Shown here: in pieces, positions 1 through 8,438 of the stretch
How the letters are laid out: every line of letters begins with the position of its first letter
Numbering within the stretch: the stretch's first letter is position 1
Source: Erysipelotrichaceae bacterium
GTDB lineage: Bacteria; Bacillota_I; Bacilli_A; Erysipelotrichales; Erysipelotrichaceae
Direction of reading: 5' to 3'
DNA: 64,000 nt
Assembly: GCA_017442805.1 (NCBI GenBank)
Contig: JAFRZA010000014.1
Location: 62,001 to 126,000 of the forward strand
Position numbers and translations under genes: made by a program
Notes under the pieces: model-generated
Databases searched by the model: none
What the model was told of the DNA's origin: nothing
Seen by the model: only the letters and a program-made list of their open reading frames with translations

Positions 1-648
1 TTCATCGATGAGGATCGAGTCGACCTCGTCGACCAGCGCCATGTTCAGACCCCTGAGAACACGATCCTCGACTCTGGTGACCATGTTGTCACGCAGGTAG
101 TCGAAACCAAGTTCGGAGTTGGTGGTGTAGGTAATGTCACAGGCGTAAGCCGCCTTTTTCTGGGAAGGGTTGAGAGCGTGGCGGTTCAGACCGACGGTCA
201 GGCCCAGAAAACGGTGGATCTGTCCCATCCACTGGGAGTCTCTTTCCGCCAGGTAATCGTTGACGGTGACGACGTGAACGCCCTTGCCGGCCAGCGCGTT
301 GAGGTAGACCGGGAAGATGGATGTCAGGGTCTTGCCTTCACCGGTCTTCATCTCGGCGATGTCGCCCTGGTGCAGGACCACGCCGCCGATCAGCTGAACG
401 TGATAGGCGCGCTCGCCGATGACGCGGGCGGCCGCTTCCCTGACGACCGCGTAGGCCTCGGGAAGAATGTCATCCAGCGTAGCTCCATTAGCTAACTGTT
501 CCTTAAAATACGGTGTCTTGGCCTTGAGCTGTTCATCGCTCAGGCTCTTCATTTCCTCTTCGTATGCTTCAATCGGCGCAACCCGCTTTTCCAGGTTCGC
601 CAGTTCTCTTTTATTTGAATCAAAAAGCTTATTCAACAATGATGCCAT
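1..648 (-). CDS. secA: Protein translocase subunit SecA (N-terminal part, cut by window edge)
   Basis: This is the ATPase motor that drives preproteins through SecYEG. Only the first 216 residues lie in the window; the rest runs off the left edge. Reading the minus strand from 648, the protein starts [10 protein letters not shown] and contains the SecA Walker A box MKTGEGKT at residues 100-107 and a [10 protein letters not shown] stretch at the end of the visible part, the Walker B region that continues into the SecA ARTP segment in this family. A strong GGAGGT (655-660) sits 6 nt upstream of the ATG. A TACAAT -10-like box lies at 670-675, but I see no good -35. Identification is secure; nothing can be said about the C-terminal zinc motif. 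Confidence 0.96.
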   Translation of the reverse strand, partial: MASLLNKLFDSNKRELANLEKRVAPIEAYEEEMKSLSDEQLKAKTPYFKEQLANGATLDDILPEAYAVVREAAARVIGERAYHVQLIGGVVLHQGDIAEMKTGEGKTLTSIFPVYLNALAGKGVHVVTVNDYLAERDSQWMGQIHRFLGLTVGLNRHALNPSQKKAAYACDITYTTNSELGFDYLRDNMVTRVEDRVLRGLNMALVDEVDSILIDE

Positions 649-690
649 GGTAAAACCTCCATCCTGTTAATTGTACCATATGCCGGCCGG

Positions 691-720
691 AAAGAAAACA
701 AAGGCGAGAGCGCCTTTGTT
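691..720 (-). terminator. Rho-independent terminator of the cold-shock gene
   Basis: Perfect 10-bp stem (697-706 with 711-720) with a 4-nt loop. On the minus strand it is followed by a T-rich run. It lies 6 nt after the csp stop codon and just upstream of secA. Confidence 0.85.
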
Positions 721-726
721 AACCGG

Positions 727-924
727 TTATTTTCTGACGATCTGTTTCGCCTGAAGTCCGCGGTCTGTTTCAACCAGTTCGAACTCGACTTCAGCACCGT
801 CTTCAATGGTCTTGAATCCGTCCATGACCAATTCGGAGTAATGGAAGAAGACGTCCTTATCACCTTCGATGGTGATGAAGCCGTAGCCTTTTTCCTTACT
901 GAACATCTTTACTTTTCCCAACAT
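727..924 (-). CDS. CspA-family cold-shock protein
   Basis: A 65-residue single OB-fold protein that binds single-stranded nucleic acid; family members act as RNA chaperones. RNP1 (KGYGFI) and RNP2 (DVFFHY) are both present, and the length is typical. I chose the ATG at 924 (MLGKVKMF) over an upstream in-frame start because AGAGGT at 935-940 serves it with 10-nt spacing. The transcript from the promoter at 962-990 has only about a 30-nt leader, so the long cold-inducible 5' UTR of E. coli cspA is absent and this may be a constitutive paralogue. Confidence 0.95.
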   Translation of the reverse strand: MLGKVKMFSKEKGYGFITIEGDKDVFFHYSELVMDGFKTIEDGAEVEFELVETDRGLQAKQIVRK

Positions 925-961
925 ACGATAAGAAACCTCTGCTTTCTGCTTTCGCAACTGA

Positions 962-990
962 ATTATACCTTTTTACCCGGGCTTTGTAAA
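962..990 (-). promoter_or_regulatory. Sigma-A-type promoter for the cold-shock gene
   Basis: On the minus strand TTTACA (985-990), a 17-bp spacer, then TATAAT (962-967), about 38 nt before the csp start codon. A GC-rich inverted repeat (about 978-1003) overlaps the -35 side. Confidence 0.75.
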
Positions 991-1074
991 TGATAAGGCC
1001 CGGCCAAGAAAAATGGTCTCAGACGTCCGGTTAGCCGGAAAGCCTTACGCCAAAAGGGAAAACACGCTTTTTCT

Positions 1075-1725
1075 TCAGAGAAAAATCTTCTGAAAAAGCC
1101 GTTCCGGTTGGCTGAGAAAGCGCTGATTATAGCTCATGGTCAGCGCCTTAACCTCAGCTGCCCGGCCTCTTACCAGCCGGTAACCGGCGCGCATGGTGGC
1201 TCCCGAAGTCACGATGTCATCGACCAGCAGGATCTTCTTTCCCTCCAGACTGATGCCGTCCTTCAGGGCGATCTGACCGTAGATCTGCCGGCGCTGCTTG
1301 AAAGTCCGCGATTTCTGGTCGATGTCGTTCTTCTTGTACAGACCGTCGATTACCGGCAGGCCCAGCAGGCTGAAGATCAGATCGACCGGCTTGAAGCCCC
1401 GCCTTTCAAGGGCCTGAGAGGAAGAAGGCAGCGGCAGCAGTTCATAACCCCGGTACCTGCGCTTCAGCCTTTCGGCGCAGGGATAGAGAAACAGCGGATA
1501 GAGAGCTTCATCATTGTACTCCTTGAACTGGATCAGGGTGTCACGCAACAGACCCTGATACAGGTAGAGTCCCTCGATCCTGAGTTCTGGCGTCTTAATG
1601 GTCCGGGGAAAATAAGCCAGCTGAGCCCGGCATGACGAACAGATGCAGTCATTGACATAGAACATTTCCTCCAGCGAGCCTTCGGCGCGGATGTCGCGGT
1701 TACAGATCAGGCAGTAGCTATTCAC
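1075..1725 (-). CDS. comFC: ComF-family phosphoribosyltransferase-like protein (ComFC)
   Basis: 216 residues. The N-terminus has two CxxC pairs (CLIC at residues 5-8 and a CICSSC cluster near residue 28), a zinc ribbon. The C-terminal half holds the PRPP-binding loop VDDIVTSGAT of type I phosphoribosyltransferases. In Bacillus, ComFC works with ComFA in DNA uptake during transformation, and related proteins occur widely. The start is a GTG at 1725, overlapping the comFA stop by 8 nt, so the two are translationally coupled. No strong terminator follows; only a short CCGG hairpin lies at about 1026-1039. Confidence 0.9.
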   Translation of the reverse strand: MNSYCLICNRDIRAEGSLEEMFYVNDCICSSCRAQLAYFPRTIKTPELRIEGLYLYQGLLRDTLIQFKEYNDEALYPLFLYPCAERLKRRYRGYELLPLPSSSQALERRGFKPVDLIFSLLGLPVIDGLYKKNDIDQKSRTFKQRRQIYGQIALKDGISLEGKKILLVDDIVTSGATMRAGYRLVRGRAAEVKALTMSYNQRFLSQPERLFQKIFL

Positions 1726-2848
1726 AGCTGTTCGCCCTCTTTATGCTGGCAAGGCAGCGGTCGATGTTCTCGCTGCGCTGCTGCGCCAGAAACAGACACT
1801 GACCATAGGGGTCGCTGACGCTGCGGCCGACCCTTCCGGCCATCTGGGTCAGCGACGCTTCATCAAAGCGGCCGGAATGGGCATAGAGAACGATGATGTT
1901 CACCGAGGCGATGGTTATGCCCCTTTCCAGAACCGTGGTGGATATGCACAGCCGGTATCTGCCGCCCCGGAAGTCAGAGATCAGCTCGTCGCGGTTTTCC
2001 ACCGTCGAGTCGATGTTGCAGCAGGGAACAAACCATTTCAGAAGGCGGTAGAGCCTGTGGCCGACCGCGATGCTGGGAGTGAAAATGATCAGCGGCTTGT
2101 TCAGGTTCAGAAGACTGCGCATCTTAATAAGCCCGTATGCCAGCAGAAACGCTTTCGGCCCGTAGATCACCTTCGGAAGGCAGAGATCCCTGCCGCTGGG
2201 TCTTTTGGCCAGATAAAGATAGCCGATCTTACCGGCCATTACCTGAAAGCGCAGCTGCCGGTCAGGAGTGGCGGTCAGGTAGACATAACTGCCTCGGCAG
2301 GCGTTGGCCGCAAAGCCCTGCAGAGTCCTGTTGCCCTTGAAGGGGAAGGCGTCAGGCTCATCGATTATCAGCAGATCAAAGTAGCGGTTATAACGGTAAA
2401 GCTGGTGAGTCGTGCAGACGATCAGATCACCGGTGACCTCATCGGTATGCCCCTGACAGACGGCTACGACCTTCAGCCGACTGAAGACGCCGCGCAGTCT
2501 TTCGGCGATCTCCAGCACGACCTGCCGCCGGGAGATCGCGAAGCCCACCTTATGGCCTCTGTTCAGCTGATCGGCAATGGCGGCGTAGACCAGCTCTGTT
2601 TTTCCGGCGCCGCACACCGCTTCCAATAAGACGCTCTTTCCTTCCCGGATCAGTTCTACCAGTCTTTCGGAAATGTCCTTCTGCCGCGGTGTCAGCTCAA
2701 AGGCCAGCTGATACTCGCTGTCAACGACATGGCTGCTGTCTTCCTTCAGCGGGGAAGCAAGGTAGCGGACGCAGTTGCGGCAATACCAGCCCCGGGAGCC
2801 GCGATAGAACAGCTGATTTTCATTATTGCCGCATCTACTGCACTGAAG
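1718..2848 (-). CDS. comFA: Competence helicase ComFA; start codon unresolved
   Basis: A DNA-dependent helicase/translocase that helps pull transforming DNA into the cell. Walker A is GAGKTE and the DEAD-type box is IIDEPD; the helicase C-terminal motifs (TTVLERGITI, QMAGRVGR) are clear. The reading frame runs upstream of the helicase through a zinc ribbon (CSRC ... CRNC) and a TPRQ motif typical of ComFA, back to about 2842. No ATG, GTG or TTG exists in frame between the TAA at 2861-2863 and the zinc ribbon; the first canonical start is the TTG at 2626, just before Walker A. A very strong GGAGGTGATC (2848-2857) precedes the zinc ribbon. So the true start is either non-canonical or broken by a small indel; the 5' boundary given is a guess. 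Confidence 0.85.
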   Translation of the reverse strand, partial: LQCSRCGNNENQLFYRGSRGWYCRNCVRYLASPLKEDSSHVVDSEYQLAFELTPRQKDISERLVELIREGKSVLLEAVCGAGKTELVYAAIADQLNRGHKVGFAISRRQVVLEIAERLRGVFSRLKVVAVCQGHTDEVTGDLIVCTTHQLYRYNRYFDLLIIDEPDAFPFKGNRTLQGFAANACRGSYVYLTATPDRQLRFQVMAGKIGYLYLAKRPSGRDLCLPKVIYGPKAFLLAYGLIKMRSLLNLNKPLIIFTPSIAVGHRLYRLLKWFVPCCNIDSTVENRDELISDFRGGRYRLCISTTVLERGITIASVNIIVLYAHSGRFDEASLTQMAGRVGRSVSDPYGQCLFLAQQRSENIDRCLASIKRANSCE

Positions 2849-2902
2849 ATCACCTCCGCTTTATTATTCGCTGAAACTGATCTGATCTCCTGAACGGGTA
2901 AA

Positions 2903-2931
2903 GAAAAAGGCGTCATCGTCAGATGACACCT
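2903..2931 (-). terminator. Terminator of the LCP-family gene
   Basis: 9-bp stem (2909-2917 with 2922-2930, one G-U pair on the minus strand) followed on the minus strand by TTTTTCTTT. It separates the LCP gene from comFA. Confidence 0.85.
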
Positions 2932-2954
2932 TAATGTGATTATGACTGCGGCTT

Positions 2955-4553
2955 TTAGTCTTCGATGTGCAGTTCCTCACCATTCATGACGGCCTGGATA
3001 TACTGCTTTGCCTTGTTCTGGGTGGCAGCGCTGACGAAGACCATGCTCAGCTTGTATCCCTTCATGATGTAGGAATCTGCCAGACCTGTCGAACCGCTGA
3101 CACTGTAGGAATTCAGCGCCCAGTCACCCATGTATTCCAGCTGGTAGCTGGCAAAGGCGGTAATGTCCTTGAAAGTGAGATTGGAGGAGAACTTGCCCTG
3201 GACGGCATCCAGCAGGTCGTCGACCTTGGTGATGATGGCCGGGGTGCAGACCTTGTCGATCATCGCCTTGATGACCATGGCCTGATGCTGGTTACGGCCC
3301 ATGTCACCGCCCTTGACCTTATGACGCTCGCGGCAGTAGGTCAGTGCCATCTGGCCATCCAGGTGGATGCGGCCTTCAGGGAAGGTGATTTCCTTATAGG
3401 AAGCATGTCCGCCGTTCTTGTCATCTTCCATGTAGTCAAAGTAGAAGTCTGACTTGAACTCATACGGATTATCAATGTCAATTCCGCCGATGGCATCAAC
3501 AATGTTGGCTAGGGAAGTGAAGTTGATGCGCATGTAGTAGTTGATGTCAATGCCATAGAAGGCATTCAGCGTATCCATCCAGCCCTGAATTCCGTTGACC
3601 CATGGTGAGTGCGTCAGCTTGTCCATCTTGCTGCGGCTGCCGTACAGCGGTACGTAGGCATCTCTCGGGGTAGTGACCATTAAGATCTGGTGGGTGGTCG
3701 GATTGACAACGACGATGATGTTGACGTCGCTGCGGTAAGCATTTATCTTTGTCAGACCGTCGAGAACCCAGGTGTCTTCACCGAGAATGCCGACGACAAA
3801 GGGCTGCTTGGTCAGATTTTCCACTGTAGCCGTGTCCACGTCCAGATGGATCTGCTGGGAACAGGTATACAGCGTTCTGACCCGGTCGCTGAAATCAGCA
3901 TAGTCGCTGTTTTCCGCAATGATGTTGGCGTAGTCCTCATTCAGAAGAATGGCTGTGACCTCGCCGGCCAGCAAGGCGTCAACGGCAGCGTAGATGTCGT
4001 CAAATTCCTGGGTGTTGATGTCAGCACCCTTGATTTCCTTGTTGATGACCTTGATGGCGAAGTTCTGATACTCGACGTCAAGATCCTTCTGAATGCCGAC
4101 CTTCTTGCCGGCCAGATCCTCGATCTCCTTCAGCGTCTCAGCGTCCTTCAGGACGTAGGCGTTGATGTTGAGCGTGCCTTCCGTCGGTACCGGTGTGAAC
4201 ATCTTTTCCAGCTTGCCTTTGTAGGAAGGCAGTACCACGATGCCTGTGATCATCAGGGCAGCCAGCAGACCGCAGATGACGCTCTGCATGGTCTTGTTGA
4301 GGTTGTTGACCGCCGGCAGCCAGGCAAAGACCGCCCAGAACAGATTAAGAACGGCCAGAACGATGACCAGAAGCTTCAGATATTTATCGGGAATGACGCC
4401 AAAGCTTTTCACGACGAAATAGATTCCAATCGAGGCGACGAACAGCGCCAGCCAGGTTATCTTGGAAATAGCCTTGACCACTTTTCTCCTTCGGCTGAGT
4501 TTTTTCCTCAGTTGTTCCTTTTCAGTGGAAGAAATTACTTTTTTCTCTGCCAT
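2955..4553 (-). CDS. LytR-CpsA-Psr (LCP) family cell-wall glycopolymer ligase
   Basis: 532 residues. LCP proteins transfer undecaprenyl-phosphate-linked glycopolymers such as teichoic acid or capsule onto peptidoglycan. A basic cytoplasmic N-terminus is followed by three membrane segments (about residues 33-48, 58-79 and 92-110). A region resembling a solute-binding fold then precedes the LCP catalytic domain (about 275-420), recognised by TTPRDAYVPL, KLTHS and the FxSLANIVDAIGGIDI region. The start ATG has GGAGGCC 8 nt upstream. It has its own promoter (4580-4608) and terminator, so it is monocistronic. Which glycopolymer it handles cannot be told from the sequence. Confidence 0.93.
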   Translation of the reverse strand: MAEKKVISSTEKEQLRKKLSRRRKVVKAISKITWLALFVASIGIYFVVKSFGVIPDKYLKLLVIVLAVLNLFWAVFAWLPAVNNLNKTMQSVICGLLAALMITGIVVLPSYKGKLEKMFTPVPTEGTLNINAYVLKDAETLKEIEDLAGKKVGIQKDLDVEYQNFAIKVINKEIKGADINTQEFDDIYAAVDALLAGEVTAILLNEDYANIIAENSDYADFSDRVRTLYTCSQQIHLDVDTATVENLTKQPFVVGILGEDTWVLDGLTKINAYRSDVNIIVVVNPTTHQILMVTTPRDAYVPLYGSRSKMDKLTHSPWVNGIQGWMDTLNAFYGIDINYYMRINFTSLANIVDAIGGIDIDNPYEFKSDFYFDYMEDDKNGGHASYKEITFPEGRIHLDGQMALTYCRERHKVKGGDMGRNQHQAMVIKAMIDKVCTPAIITKVDDLLDAVQGKFSSNLTFKDITAFASYQLEYMGDWALNSYSVSGSTGLADSYIMKGYKLSMVFVSAATQNKAKQYIQAVMNGEELHIED

Positions 4554-4579
4554 TGAATCAGGCCTCCTTTGACTAATAC

Positions 4580-4608
4580 ATTATAACACCATTCCTGATT
4601 ATTCTAAA
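4580..4608 (-). promoter_or_regulatory. Promoter of the LCP gene
   Basis: Minus-strand TTTAGA (4603-4608), 17-bp spacer, TATAAT (4580-4585). Confidence 0.75.
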
Positions 4609-4652
4609 CGCTTATGCCGGTTTTGACAAGTTAGGCCCTGACTGTTCAACTT

Positions 4653-4680
4653 TTGACCATGCCGGCAGATAAGGTATAAT
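4653..4680 (+). promoter_or_regulatory. Promoter of yigZ
   Basis: TTGACC (4653-4658), 16-bp spacer, TATAAT (4675-4680). It is divergent from the LCP promoter and leaves a leader of under 10 nt before the ATG at 4696. Confidence 0.8.
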
Positions 4681-4695
4681 GTTAATGGTGATCAG

Positions 4696-5316
4696 ATGTA
4701 CCACATAAAGGAAAGAACGGAAAGCCAGATCGAGGTCAAGAAATCCCGCTTCATCGGGATCCTTCTGCCGTTAAGCGATGAAGGACAGATCAGAGAGCAT
4801 CTCAACGCCATCAGGAAGCAGTACCCCGGCGCCCGGCATTACTGCTACGGTGCCGTTGTTGAAGGCAACAACCGCTCCAACGATGACGGCGAGCCCTCCT
4901 CGACCGCCGGCAAGCCGATCCTGGAAGCACTGAAGAACCGGGATCTGGACAACGTGCTCTGCGTGGTCGTCCGCTATTTCGGCGGTACGCTTCTGGGCAC
5001 GGCCGGACTGATCAGGGCTTACGGGCAGTGCGCTTCCCAGGCCATTGACAAGGCCGTTCTTACCGTTCCCACCGAAGTACTGACCTGCTGTCTGTCGGTG
5101 GATTACAGCCTCACCAGCAAGGCCGAAAACCTGTTGCAGAGTCAGGCCGTGATCCTGGACAGGCAATACGGTGAAAAGGTCACCTACATCTTCGCCAGCC
5201 GCCGGGATCTCAGCGAGCAGATCCGCAGCAGCATCGGCTATGACATCGACACGGAAATAATCAAGAGCGTGATCATGGACCTGGAGCCGGAAGAGGCTGA
5301 AAAGGAAACCCCATGA
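4696..5316 (+). CDS. yigZ: YigZ/IMPACT family protein (UPF0029)
   Basis: 206 residues with the N-terminal IMPACT fold: KKSRFIG near residue 16, ARHYCYGAV near 46, the DDGEPSSTAGKP motif near 62, and VRYFGGTLLGTAGLIRAYG near 92. The C-terminal DUF1949-type ferredoxin-like domain follows. Members are implicated in translation control (eukaryotic IMPACT) or are of unknown function in bacteria. The leader is very short, with GGTGATC directly before the ATG acting as a weak ribosome site. It stands alone between its promoter and a strong terminator. Confidence 0.93.
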   Translation: MYHIKERTESQIEVKKSRFIGILLPLSDEGQIREHLNAIRKQYPGARHYCYGAVVEGNNRSNDDGEPSSTAGKPILEALKNRDLDNVLCVVVRYFGGTLLGTAGLIRAYGQCASQAIDKAVLTVPTEVLTCCLSVDYSLTSKAENLLQSQAVILDRQYGEKVTYIFASRRDLSEQIRSSIGYDIDTEIIKSVIMDLEPEEAEKETP

Positions 5317-5354
5317 GTTCTGACCTCAGAGTCACCACGTCTATATAAAAGCGC

Positions 5355-5382
5355 AAAAGCGGAATCGTCATTCCGCTTTTTC
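5355..5382 (+). terminator. Bidirectional terminator between yigZ and the zinc-ribbon gene
   Basis: Perfect 11-bp stem (5355-5365 with 5370-5380), CGTC loop, A-run on one side and T-run on the other. It can stop yigZ (+) and the convergent gene ending at 5405 (-). Confidence 0.9.
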
Positions 5383-5404
5383 TTATGTTCTCTTGGTCAG
5401 ATCG

Positions 5405-6109
5405 TTATTCCGGCCTGCGGCTGCCGCACTCGGCGCAGAACTTTCCGGTATTTCCTTCCGCTCCGCATTCAGGACACTGCCAGCTGCCGTCCTTCTGACA
5501 AACCGACTTGGCCGCTGTCTTCTTATCCTCAGCATCACCGTCCCGCTTCCCGTTGAACAGTGAGGCGAACGGATTGCGGTAAGGATTTTTCTCCTTCCGG
5601 CTATCCAAAAGCCGCTGGGGATCGATCCCCCGGCGCATGATCTCCACGATTTCTCCCCAGACATCCGTGGCATTCTGCTGGCGGACGGCTTCCCAGTTGA
5701 GGAAGACCGTGAAGGGTTTGTCCCCGCCGATTTGACCGTCGTCATAGGTAAGCTCGATCGATGAGGAGGATGAATAATCATAAACCTGCAACACCTGCGC
5801 CGGATCAGCTTTCAGAAGTCCCCATACAGGCAGGTTTTCTCGCTCGGAAAGCCTTTGAAGCTCGTCAAAGAGTTCTTCATCGGCGACGTAAAGGCAGATG
5901 TATTCCGGCTCATAGACCTTCATGTCCTTATGCAGAAGCCGGGCTTCACCGTTATCCCGGTACAGCTTCAGCGAGCTGCGGGCATAGCTGCCAGCCATCA
6001 TGCCACTGGAGGAGGTACTCCAGTGAACCGCAATCAGCGGCCCGTGTTCTTCCCTGAGGCTTCTGATCTGTTTCAGGGTCGGATACTGATTTCCGTTTTC
6101 GCTGTTCAT
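5405..6109 (-). CDS. Unknown protein with C-terminal zinc ribbon
   Basis: 234 residues, function not recognised. The first 165 residues form a soluble domain with a small-residue-rich start (STSSSGMMAGSYARSS) and segments YEPEYICLYVADEE and FTVFLNWEAVRQ. A charged linker leads to a zinc ribbon at the C-terminus (CPEC ... CAEC, about residues 213-229). No signal peptide or membrane segment is seen, so it is probably cytoplasmic. GAGGGAACAGG precedes the ATG. It probably shares a transcript with the small frame at 6125-6268. The zinc ribbon may bind nucleic acid or a protein partner; that is inference only. Confidence 0.8.
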   Translation of the reverse strand: MNSENGNQYPTLKQIRSLREEHGPLIAVHWSTSSSGMMAGSYARSSLKLYRDNGEARLLHKDMKVYEPEYICLYVADEELFDELQRLSERENLPVWGLLKADPAQVLQVYDYSSSSSIELTYDDGQIGGDKPFTVFLNWEAVRQQNATDVWGEIVEIMRRGIDPQRLLDSRKEKNPYRNPFASLFNGKRDGDAEDKKTAAKSVCQKDGSWQCPECGAEGNTGKFCAECGSRRPE

Positions 6110-6124
6110 CCTGTTCCCTCTTTC

Positions 6125-6268
6125 TTACCTGTGGGCATACCCATACAGTATCTCCGTCAGCAGCGAACGGGTTCCCTTGGCAGTGGGCTCAAAGAGTGTA
6201 CCGCTGATGGAATCGATCTGATGGTTCTTATAACACCAGACGATCGCCTTCCTGCTGAAATGACTTTA
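6125..6268 (-). other. Small open frame without a canonical start (possible mini-gene or remnant)
   Basis: In the minus-strand frame ending at TAA 6125-6127 there is a run of 46 open codons reading KAIVWCYKNHQIDSISG and ending ILYGYAHR. Third positions are mostly G/C, as in real genes here. There is no ATG, GTG or TTG; the most upstream near-cognate codon is ATC at 6242-6244, preceded by AGGAAGG. A promoter (6276-6304) lies just upstream, and the 234-residue gene begins 15 nt downstream. It could be a small protein with a rare start, or the tail of a decayed gene; the open frame could also be chance. Confidence 0.3.
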
Positions 6269-6275
6269 CCAAATA

Positions 6276-6304
6276 ATTATATCTTATAAGACGGCGCTTT
6301 ATAA
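6276..6304 (-). promoter_or_regulatory. Promoter for the small frame and zinc-ribbon gene
   Basis: Minus-strand TTATAA (6299-6304), 17-bp spacer, TATAAT (6276-6281). The transcript would start near 6269. Confidence 0.55.
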
Positions 6305-6330
6305 AGACAAAGCCGCTTTATCCCATAGGA

Positions 6331-6352
6331 AAACGGCGCCTTAAGCGCCGTT
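6331..6352 (-). terminator. Terminator of pgk-tpiA
   Basis: Hairpin with an AACGGCGC stem around a short TTAA-type loop, with TTTTCC on the minus-strand side. It lies 18 nt after the tpiA stop. Confidence 0.8.
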
Positions 6353-6370
6353 GTCTGCTTTGTCAAATGC

Positions 6371-7114
6371 TTACTTTACCGCGTCAATGATGGCGGTGAA
6401 GGAGTCGACCTTCAGTGAGGCACCGCCGATCAGCGCGCCGTCGATGTCTTCCTCAGCCAGGTATTCGGCAATGTTCTCAGGCTTGACGGATCCGCCGTAC
6501 TGAATGCGTACTTTTTCCGCGGTGTCGTCACCGAACATCTTTCTGACCTCGTCTCTGACGATGGCGCAGGTGTTTTCAGCGATCTCCTTGGTGGCGTTCT
6601 TTCCGGTGCCGATGGCCCAGATGGGTTCATAGGCGATTACCAGGTTGGCAACGTCCTCAGCTTCCAGAGAGTCCAGGCAGCCTCTCATCTGCGATCTGAC
6701 CCATTCTTCGGTCTGACCGGCTTCGAACTGCTCCAACGTCTCGCCGCAGCAGATGATCGGAGTCATGCCGGCAGCGATCAGTCTCTTGGCCTTCTTGTTG
6801 ACAGTCTCGTTGGTGTCACCGAACATCTGTCTTCTCTCGCTGTGGCCGATGATGCACCACTTGACGCCGATTTCTTCCAGCATCGGTACGGAGACTTCAC
6901 CGGTGTAGGCGCCCTTGTCCTCGAAGTGGCAGTTCTCAGCGGCTACGATCAGGTTCTTACAGCCCTCTACGGCAGCCGGCAGATCCAGATACGGAGCGGC
7001 AATGCCGAAGGTGGCTCTGTCATGGACCAGCGGATCAATTGCGGCGACAAATTCCTTTGTCTCGGCAATCGTTTTGTTCATTTTCCAGTTTCCAACAATT
7101 ACGGGTTTTCTCAT
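6371..7114 (-). CDS. tpiA: Triose-phosphate isomerase
   Basis: 247 residues. It interconverts dihydroxyacetone phosphate and glyceraldehyde 3-phosphate in glycolysis. All catalytic elements are present: Lys in NWKMN, His in IIGHSERR, Glu in [11 protein letters not shown], and the phosphate-gripping QYGGSV and GALIGGASL loops. I chose the ATG at 7114 (MRKPVIVG) over the one at 7120 because AGGAG lies 7 nt from the former and only 1 nt from the latter. It follows pgk by 15 nt in the same operon; gapA is not in the window. Confidence 0.97.
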   Translation of the reverse strand: MRKPVIVGNWKMNKTIAETKEFVAAIDPLVHDRATFGIAAPYLDLPAAVEGCKNLIVAAENCHFEDKGAYTGEVSVPMLEEIGVKWCIIGHSERRQMFGDTNETVNKKAKRLIAAGMTPIICCGETLEQFEAGQTEEWVRSQMRGCLDSLEAEDVANLVIAYEPIWAIGTGKNATKEIAENTCAIVRDEVRKMFGDDTAEKVRIQYGGSVKPENIAEYLAEEDIDGALIGGASLKVDSFTAIIDAVK

Positions 7115-7129
7115 GTTCATTCTCCTGAG

Positions 7130-8344
7130 TCAAAGTTCATCAATGCAGTCGACGCCCGGTAAGCCGTTGCCTTCCAAAAATTCCAGGGAGGCGCCGCCGC
7201 CGGTGGAAATGTGCGTCATCCTGTCAGCCAGACCCATCTGGTTGACGGCAGCCGCGCTGTCGCCGCCGCCGATGACGGTGGTAGCTTCGCTGTCGGCCAG
7301 AGCCTGAGCAACCGCCTTGGTGCCCTTGGCTAAAATCGGGTTCTCAAAGACGCCCATCGGGCCGTTCCAGACGACGGTCTTGGCGTTCTTGACTTCTTCA
7401 GCAAACAGCTTGGCGGTCTCGGGACCGATGTCCAGACCCTGCTTGTCAGCCGGGATATTGTCAACGGATACGACTTCGGTTTCAATCTCCGCGTCGATCG
7501 GATCCGGGAAATGATCGGTAACGACCGTGTCAACCGGTAACAGCAGTTTCTTGCCGAGTTCTTCGGCCTTCTTCAGCATGTCGCCGCAGTATTCGATCTG
7601 TTCGGGGTCAACCAGTGACTGGCCGACTTCCCTGCCCTGAGCCTTCAGGAAGGTGTAGGCCATGCCGCCGCCGATGATCAGGGTATCGCACTTCTCCAGC
7701 AGGTTGTTGATGACCTTCAGCTTGTCAGCGATCTTGGCGCCGCCGAGGATGCCGACGAACGGTCTGACCGGATTGTCAACGGCATCGCCCAGGAACTTGA
7801 GTTCCTTTTCGACCAGGAAGCCGACGGCACTGGGCAGATGGTCGGACAGGCCGACGGTTGAGGCGTGAGCTCTGTGAACGGATCCGAAGGCATCGGATAC
7901 GAACAGATCACCTAATGAAGCCCAGTAGGCAGCCAGTTCGGGATCGTTCTTGGATTCGCCCTTTTCATAACGGGTATTCTGAACCAGAACGATGGAACCC
8001 GGTTCCATATTCTTAACGGCGTTCTCCAGTTCTTCGCCTCTGGTCTCAGGGACGAAGACGACCGGGCAGCTGACCAGTTCAGCCAGTCTGACGGCCACGG
8101 GAGCCATGTTATTCTTCTTCTTGCCTTCTTCCAGCTTGACGGGATCCTTGTGATCGATCTTGCCCAGGTGGGAGAAAAGGACTACCTTGGCGCCATGTTC
8201 GATCAGGTAATTGATGGTCGGTAAGGCCTTAACGATACGGGTGTCGTCGGTGATTTCACCACCCTTGATGGGTACGTTGAAGTCTACTCTGACCAGAACG
8301 GTTTTCTGATTTACATCTAAATCTCTTACGGTACGTTTAGACAT
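7130..8344 (-). CDS. pgk: Phosphoglycerate kinase
   Basis: 404 residues. It makes ATP from 1,3-bisphosphoglycerate in lower glycolysis. Signature [10 protein letters not shown] near residue 15, the substrate-side SHLGK and HRAHAS motifs, and the nucleotide-binding stretches GGAKIADKL and [10 protein letters not shown] are all there. GGAGGATTAATC places the ribosome on the ATG. First gene of a two-gene operon with tpiA, read from a promoter divergent to fhs. Confidence 0.97.
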   Translation of the reverse strand: MSKRTVRDLDVNQKTVLVRVDFNVPIKGGEITDDTRIVKALPTINYLIEHGAKVVLFSHLGKIDHKDPVKLEEGKKKNNMAPVAVRLAELVSCPVVFVPETRGEELENAVKNMEPGSIVLVQNTRYEKGESKNDPELAAYWASLGDLFVSDAFGSVHRAHASTVGLSDHLPSAVGFLVEKELKFLGDAVDNPVRPFVGILGGAKIADKLKVINNLLEKCDTLIIGGGMAYTFLKAQGREVGQSLVDPEQIEYCGDMLKKAEELGKKLLLPVDTVVTDHFPDPIDAEIETEVVSVDNIPADKQGLDIGPETAKLFAEEVKNAKTVVWNGPMGVFENPILAKGTKAVAQALADSEATTVIGGGDSAAAVNQMGLADRMTHISTGGGASLEFLEGNGLPGVDCIDEL

Positions 8345-8371
8345 GATTAATCCTCCTGTTTTTCCATTTTG

Positions 8372-8401
8372 ATTATATCACTTTCCTGCCGCCGTATTGA
8401 A
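8372..8401 (-). promoter_or_regulatory. Promoter of pgk-tpiA
   Basis: Minus-strand TTCAAT (8396-8401), 18-bp spacer, TATAAT (8372-8377). The -35 is weak and lies right beside the GCTAA repeats. Confidence 0.65.
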
Positions 8402-8409
8402 TAATTAAA

Positions 8410-8438
8410 CGCTAATATGCGCTAAAAATGCGGCTAAA
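8410..8438. repeat. Three GCTAA repeats between divergent pgk and fhs promoters
   Basis: GCTAA occurs at 8411, 8421 and 8433, spaced 10 and 12 bp, about one helix turn. They lie between the -35 boxes of pgk and fhs, where a regulator could act on both. Binding is inference. Confidence 0.4.

Noticed and set aside
978..1003. GC-rich inverted repeat as a comFC terminator
   Set aside because: No T-run follows on the minus strand and it overlaps the csp promoter region.
1877..2629. 250-residue open frame on the plus strand opposite comFA
   Set aside because: Antisense shadow caused by strong third-position G/C bias; no ribosome site or recognisable motifs, and the minus-strand gene is certain.
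3690..4556. 288-residue plus-strand frame opposite the LCP gene
   Set aside because: Shadow of a well-supported gene; no motif, promoter or Shine-Dalgarno.
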